Shown piece by piece: positions 44,913 through 48,089 of a stretch of 48,089 nucleotides of DNA. A program made the translations under genes and the position numbers. Numbering within the stretch: position 1 is the stretch's first letter; each line of letters begins with the position of its first letter. Below the pieces are notes generated by a model. The model did not search any database. It was not told the origin of the DNA and saw nothing but the letters and a program-made list of their open reading frames with translations. Origin of the DNA: Streptomyces himastatinicus ATCC 53653 (GTDB lineage Bacteria > Actinomycetota > Actinomycetes > Streptomycetales > Streptomycetaceae). Where the stretch lies: assembly GCF_000158915.1 (NCBI RefSeq), contig NZ_GG657754.1:3083110-3131198 (forward strand). Reading direction: 5' to 3'.

Positions 44913-47900
44913 ATGGCACGGTCGGCGCTGCACGCATTCTCCCCGGCCACCCGAGGGTGGTTCACGGGCGCCTTCACCGCGCCCACGGCCGCGCAGGAGG
45001 GGGCCTGGCAGGCGATCGGCGAAGGCTCGGACGTGCTGGTGGTCGCCCCGACCGGCTCCGGCAAGACGCTGGCGGCGTTCCTGGCGGCGCTGGACCGGCT
45101 GGCCGCCGAGCCGCCGCCCGCCGAGCCCCGCAAGCGCTGCCGGGTGTTGTACGTGTCGCCGCTGAAGGCCCTGGCGGTGGATGTGGAGCGCAATCTACGC
45201 AGCCCGCTCATCGGCATCCGGCACGAGTCGGTGCGCCTCGGCCTGCCCGAGCCGGAGATCCGGGTGGGCATCCGCTCCGGCGACACCCCGGCCGCCGAGC
45301 GCCGCGCCCTGGCCACCCGCCCGCCGGACATCCTCATCACCACGCCCGAGTCGCTGTTCCTGATGCTCACCTCCGCCACCCGGGAGGCGCTGCGCGGCGT
45401 GGAGACGGTGATCCTGGACGAGGTGCACGCCGTCGCGGGGACGAAGCGCGGCGCGCATCTCGCGCTGTCCCTGGAGCGGCTGGACGAGCTGCTGGACCGG
45501 CCCGCCCGGCGGATCGGTCTGTCGGCGACGGTGCGCCCGGTGGACGAGGTGGCGCGCTATCTGTCGCCGCGGCGCGCGGTGGAGATCGTCCAGCCGCCCT
45601 CGGGCAAGGAGTTCGACCTGTCGGTGGTCGTCCCCGTCGAGGACCTGGGAGAGCTGGGCGGCTCCCCGGCCCAGGACGGGCAGCCGGGCGAGAAGCCGTC
45701 GATCTGGCCGCATGTGGAGGAGCGGATCGCCGATCTCGTCCAGGCGCACCGGTCCACGATCGTCTTCGCCAACTCCCGCCGCCTGGCCGAGCGGCTGTGC
45801 AACCGGCTCAACGAGATCGCCTACGAGCGGGCCACCGGTGAGGCACTTCCCGAGGACCACTCCCCCGCCGAGCTGATGGCCGAGGCCGGTGCGGCCCGCG
45901 GCGCGCCTGCGCTGCTCGCCCGCGCACACCACGGCTCGGTGTCCAAGGAGCAGCGGGCGCTGGTCGAGGAGGACTTGAAGGCGGGCCGGCTGCCCGCCGT
46001 CGTCGCCACCTCCAGCCTGGAGCTGGGCATCGACATGGGCGCGGTGGACCTGGTCGTCCAGGTCGAATCGCCGCCCTCGGTGGCCTCCGGGCTCCAGCGG
46101 GTGGGCCGGGCCGGGCACCAGGTGGGCGCGGTCTCCACCGGTGTGGTGTTCCCCAAGTACCGCGGCGACCTGGTGCAGGCGGCGGTGGTCACCGAGCGGA
46201 TGCGGGAGGGGGCCATCGAGTCACTGCGGGTGCCCGCGAACCCGCTGGACGTGCTCGCCCAGCAGCTCATCGCCATGACGGCCATGGACAGCTGGGACGT
46301 GGAGGAGCTGCTGGCCCTGGTCCGCCGCGCCGCGCCGTTCGCCTCGCTCCCGGAGTCGGCGTACACCTCGGTCCTCGACATGCTCGCGGGCCGCTATCCC
46401 TCCGACGCCTTCGCCGAGCTGCGGCCGCGCCTGGTGTGGGACCGGGTCGCGGGGACGGTCACGGGGCGGCCGGGGGCACAGCGGCTCGCGGTGACCTCCG
46501 GCGGCACCATCCCCGACCGCGGGCTGTTCGGCGTCTTCCTGGCGGGCGCGGACCCCAAGAAGGGCGGTGGCAGGGTCGGGGAGCTGGACGAGGAGATGGT
46601 CTACGAATCGCGGGTGGGCGATGTGTTCACCCTGGGCACCACGTCCTGGCGGATCGAGGACATCACCCGCGACCGCGTCCTGGTCTCCCCCGCTCCCGGC
46701 GTCCCCGGCCGACTCCCCTTCTGGAAGGGCGACCAGCTCGGCCGCCCGCTCGAACTGGGCCGGGCGCTGGGCGCGTTCCTGCGGGAGGTCGGCGCCCTCG
46801 CCCCCGAGAAGGCCCGGGAGCGGCTGCTGGCCGCCGGGCTCGACGCCTGGGCCGCCGACAATGTGATCGCGTACCTGGGCGAACAGCGCCAGTCCTGCGG
46901 CCATGTGCCGGACGACCGGACGATCGTGGTGGAGCGCTTCCGTGACGAGCTGGGCGACTGGCGCGTGGTGGTCCACTCCCCCTTCGGGGCGCAGGTCCAC
47001 GCCCCCTGGGCGCTCGCTCTCGCCGCGCGGCTGTCCGAGCGGTACGGCATGGACACCCAGGTGATGCACGCGGACGACGGCATCGTGCTGCGGCTGCCCG
47101 ACGCGGACCTCATGGGCCTGGACCTGCTCGACACCGATCCGATACGGCAGGGCACCGAGTACGACGGCGAGCAGTCCCCCGTCGGTGCGGCCGATGTCGC
47201 CTTCGACCGGGGCGAGGTGTCCCAGATCGTCACCGACCAGGTCGGCGGTTCGGCCCTGTTCGCCTCCCGGTTCCGCGAATGCGCCGCCCGCGCCCTGCTG
47301 TTGCCCCGCCGCGATCCCGGCAAGCGCACCCCGCTGTGGCAGCAGCGCCAGCGGGCCGCCCAGCTCCTCCAGGTGGCGAGCGAGTTCGGTTCGTTCCCCA
47401 TCGTGCTGGAGGCCGTCCGCGAATGCCTTCAGGACGTCTTCGACGTTCCCGGCCTCACCGAGCTGATGGGCGACATCGAGGCCCGGCGGGTGCGGCTGGT
47501 GGAGGTGACCACCCCGGAGCCGTCCCCCTTCGCCCGCTCGCTGCTCTTCGGCTACGTGGCGCAGTTCCTGTACGAGGGCGACTCGCCGCTGGCCGAGCGG
47601 CGCGCCGCGGCCCTCTCCCTCGACTCGCGGCTGCTGGCCGAGCTGCTGGGCCAGGCCGAGCTGCGCGAGCTGCTGGACGCCGATGTCCTGGACGAGCTGG
47701 AGCGCGAGCTTCAGTGGCTCACCGAGGACCGCCGGGTCAAGGACGCCGAGGGCGTCGCCGATCTGCTGCGGCTGCTCGGCCCGCTCACCGGCGCCGAGCT
47801 GGCGGAGCGCGGCGCCGACCCGGCGTGGGCGGGGGAGCTGGAGCGGGCCCGGCGCGCGATCCGGGTCCGTATCGCGGGTGAGGAGCGCTGGGCGGCGGTC

Positions 47901-48089
47901 GAGGACGCGGGGCGGCTGCGCGACGCGCTGGGCACGGCGCTGCCGGTGGGCGTCCCCGAGGCGTTCACCGAGCCCGTGGGCGATCCGCTCGGCGATCTGC
48001 TGGCGCGCTACGCCCGCACCCACGGCCCGTTCACCTCCGCCGAGGCGGCCACCCGGCTGGGCCTGGGCACGGCCGTCACCGACGGCGCC
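44913..48089 (+). CDS. lhr: Lhr-type ATP-dependent helicase, 3' end outside window
   Basis: At least 1059 residues without a stop. Superfamily 2 motifs: Walker A VAPTGSGKTLAAFLAALD, LYVSPLKALAVDVERN, ILDEVHAVAGTKRGAH, IGLSATVRPVDEVARYLS, then VVATSSLELGIDMGAVDLVV and LQRVGRAGHQVG. The middle winged-helix and Lhr-core region (TSGGTIPDRGLFGVFL and VYESRVGDVFTLGTTSWRIE) and the start of the large C-terminal domain are present. Lhr unwinds DNA/RNA hybrids and is linked to repair in actinobacteria. The ATG at 44913 (MARSALHAFSPATRGW) is likely; the ATG at 44904 is in frame. The reading frame is open to the edge. Confidence 0.95.
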   Translation, partial: MARSALHAFSPATRGWFTGAFTAPTAAQEGAWQAIGEGSDVLVVAPTGSGKTLAAFLAALDRLAAEPPPAEPRKRCRVLYVSPLKALAVDVERNLRSPLIGIRHESVRLGLPEPEIRVGIRSGDTPAAERRALATRPPDILITTPESLFLMLTSATREALRGVETVILDEVHAVAGTKRGAHLALSLERLDELLDRPARRIGLSATVRPVDEVARYLSPRRAVEIVQPPSGKEFDLSVVVPVEDLGELGGSPAQDGQPGEKPSIWPHVEERIADLVQAHRSTIVFANSRRLAERLCNRLNEIAYERATGEALPEDHSPAELMAEAGAARGAPALLARAHHGSVSKEQRALVEEDLKAGRLPAVVATSSLELGIDMGAVDLVVQVESPPSVASGLQRVGRAGHQVGAVSTGVVFPKYRGDLVQAAVVTERMREGAIESLRVPANPLDVLAQQLIAMTAMDSWDVEELLALVRRAAPFASLPESAYTSVLDMLAGRYPSDAFAELRPRLVWDRVAGTVTGRPGAQRLAVTSGGTIPDRGLFGVFLAGADPKKGGGRVGELDEEMVYESRVGDVFTLGTTSWRIEDITRDRVLVSPAPGVPGRLPFWKGDQLGRPLELGRALGAFLREVGALAPEKARERLLAAGLDAWAADNVIAYLGEQRQSCGHVPDDRTIVVERFRDELGDWRVVVHSPFGAQVHAPWALALAARLSERYGMDTQVMHADDGIVLRLPDADLMGLDLLDTDPIRQGTEYDGEQSPVGAADVAFDRGEVSQIVTDQVGGSALFASRFRECAARALLLPRRDPGKRTPLWQQRQRAAQLLQVASEFGSFPIVLEAVRECLQDVFDVPGLTELMGDIEARRVRLVEVTTPEPSPFARSLLFGYVAQFLYEGDSPLAERRAAALSLDSRLLAELLGQAELRELLDADVLDELERELQWLTEDRRVKDAEGVADLLRLLGPLTGAELAERGADPAWAGELERARRAIRVRIAGEERWAAVEDAGRLRDALGTALPVGVPEAFTEPVGDPLGDLLARYARTHGPFTSAEAATRLGLGTAVTDGA

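Overview
The window is high-GC actinobacterial chromosomal DNA, almost certainly from a Streptomyces. Third codon positions are strongly G/C, starts are often GTG or TTG, the secreted lipoproteins are of Streptomyces type, and the gene order matches, as far as I can recall it, the conserved core region around nrdRJ, lexA, hflX, rshA, dapF, miaA, miaB, the glutamate uptake genes and recA of Streptomyces. I see no phage, insertion sequence, CRISPR array or tRNA gene. About 36 protein genes are supported. Those at both window edges are incomplete.

Layout. 1-3003: a histidine-phosphatase gene (cut by the edge, with a possible frameshift) downstream of an ABC-F ATPase, divergent from a TetR regulator, with two near-identical operator-like repeats between them. 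3051-5079: a small dimeric-barrel protein and a lower-GC PLP aminotransferase. 5361-10186: the DNA-precursor and DNA-damage block, with nrdR-nrdJ (B12-dependent ribonucleotide reductase and its repressor) divergent from lexA. The 523 bp between them carries two NrdR-box-like sites, a four-unit 23-bp tandem repeat and a LexA box. 10283-12283: a DinG-family helicase. 12451-17270: a three-gene NIS-siderophore-like operon (diaminobutyrate-type aminotransferase, IucA/IucC synthetase with a 200-residue Pro/Ala-rich head, GNAT acyltransferase) without visible decarboxylase, hydroxylase, exporter or iron box. 17531-24363: a lipoprotein protease, then hflX, an M1 metallopeptidase and a RelA/SpoT homologue.

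24500-30174: dapF, a membrane protein, miaA, two small + strand genes (one an MT0933-type antitoxin without a toxin), an extradiol-dioxygenase-like protein and miaB. 30253-37137: an orphan TAXI-type binding protein, then the glutamate two-component pair (gluK, gluR) divergent from the glutamate ABC importer gluABCD. 37299-40293: an FAD monooxygenase, then a cysteine-rich leader peptide in front of a cysteine dioxygenase-rhodanese pair, which looks like a sulfur-responsive attenuation unit. 40422-48089: recX, recA (SOS promoter visible), an AI-2E family transporter, DUF3046, a toroid protein and a large Lhr-type helicase running off the right edge.

Functionally, lexA, recA and recX, with a DinG-family and an Lhr helicase and nrdRJ nearby, form a genome-maintenance neighbourhood. 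miaA, miaB, hflX and the RelA/SpoT homologue concern translation quality and stress. The most interesting non-textbook items are the cysteine leader peptide, the minimal NIS operon with the disordered extension, the tandem repeat between nrdR and lexA, and the paired TetR/ABC-F operators.
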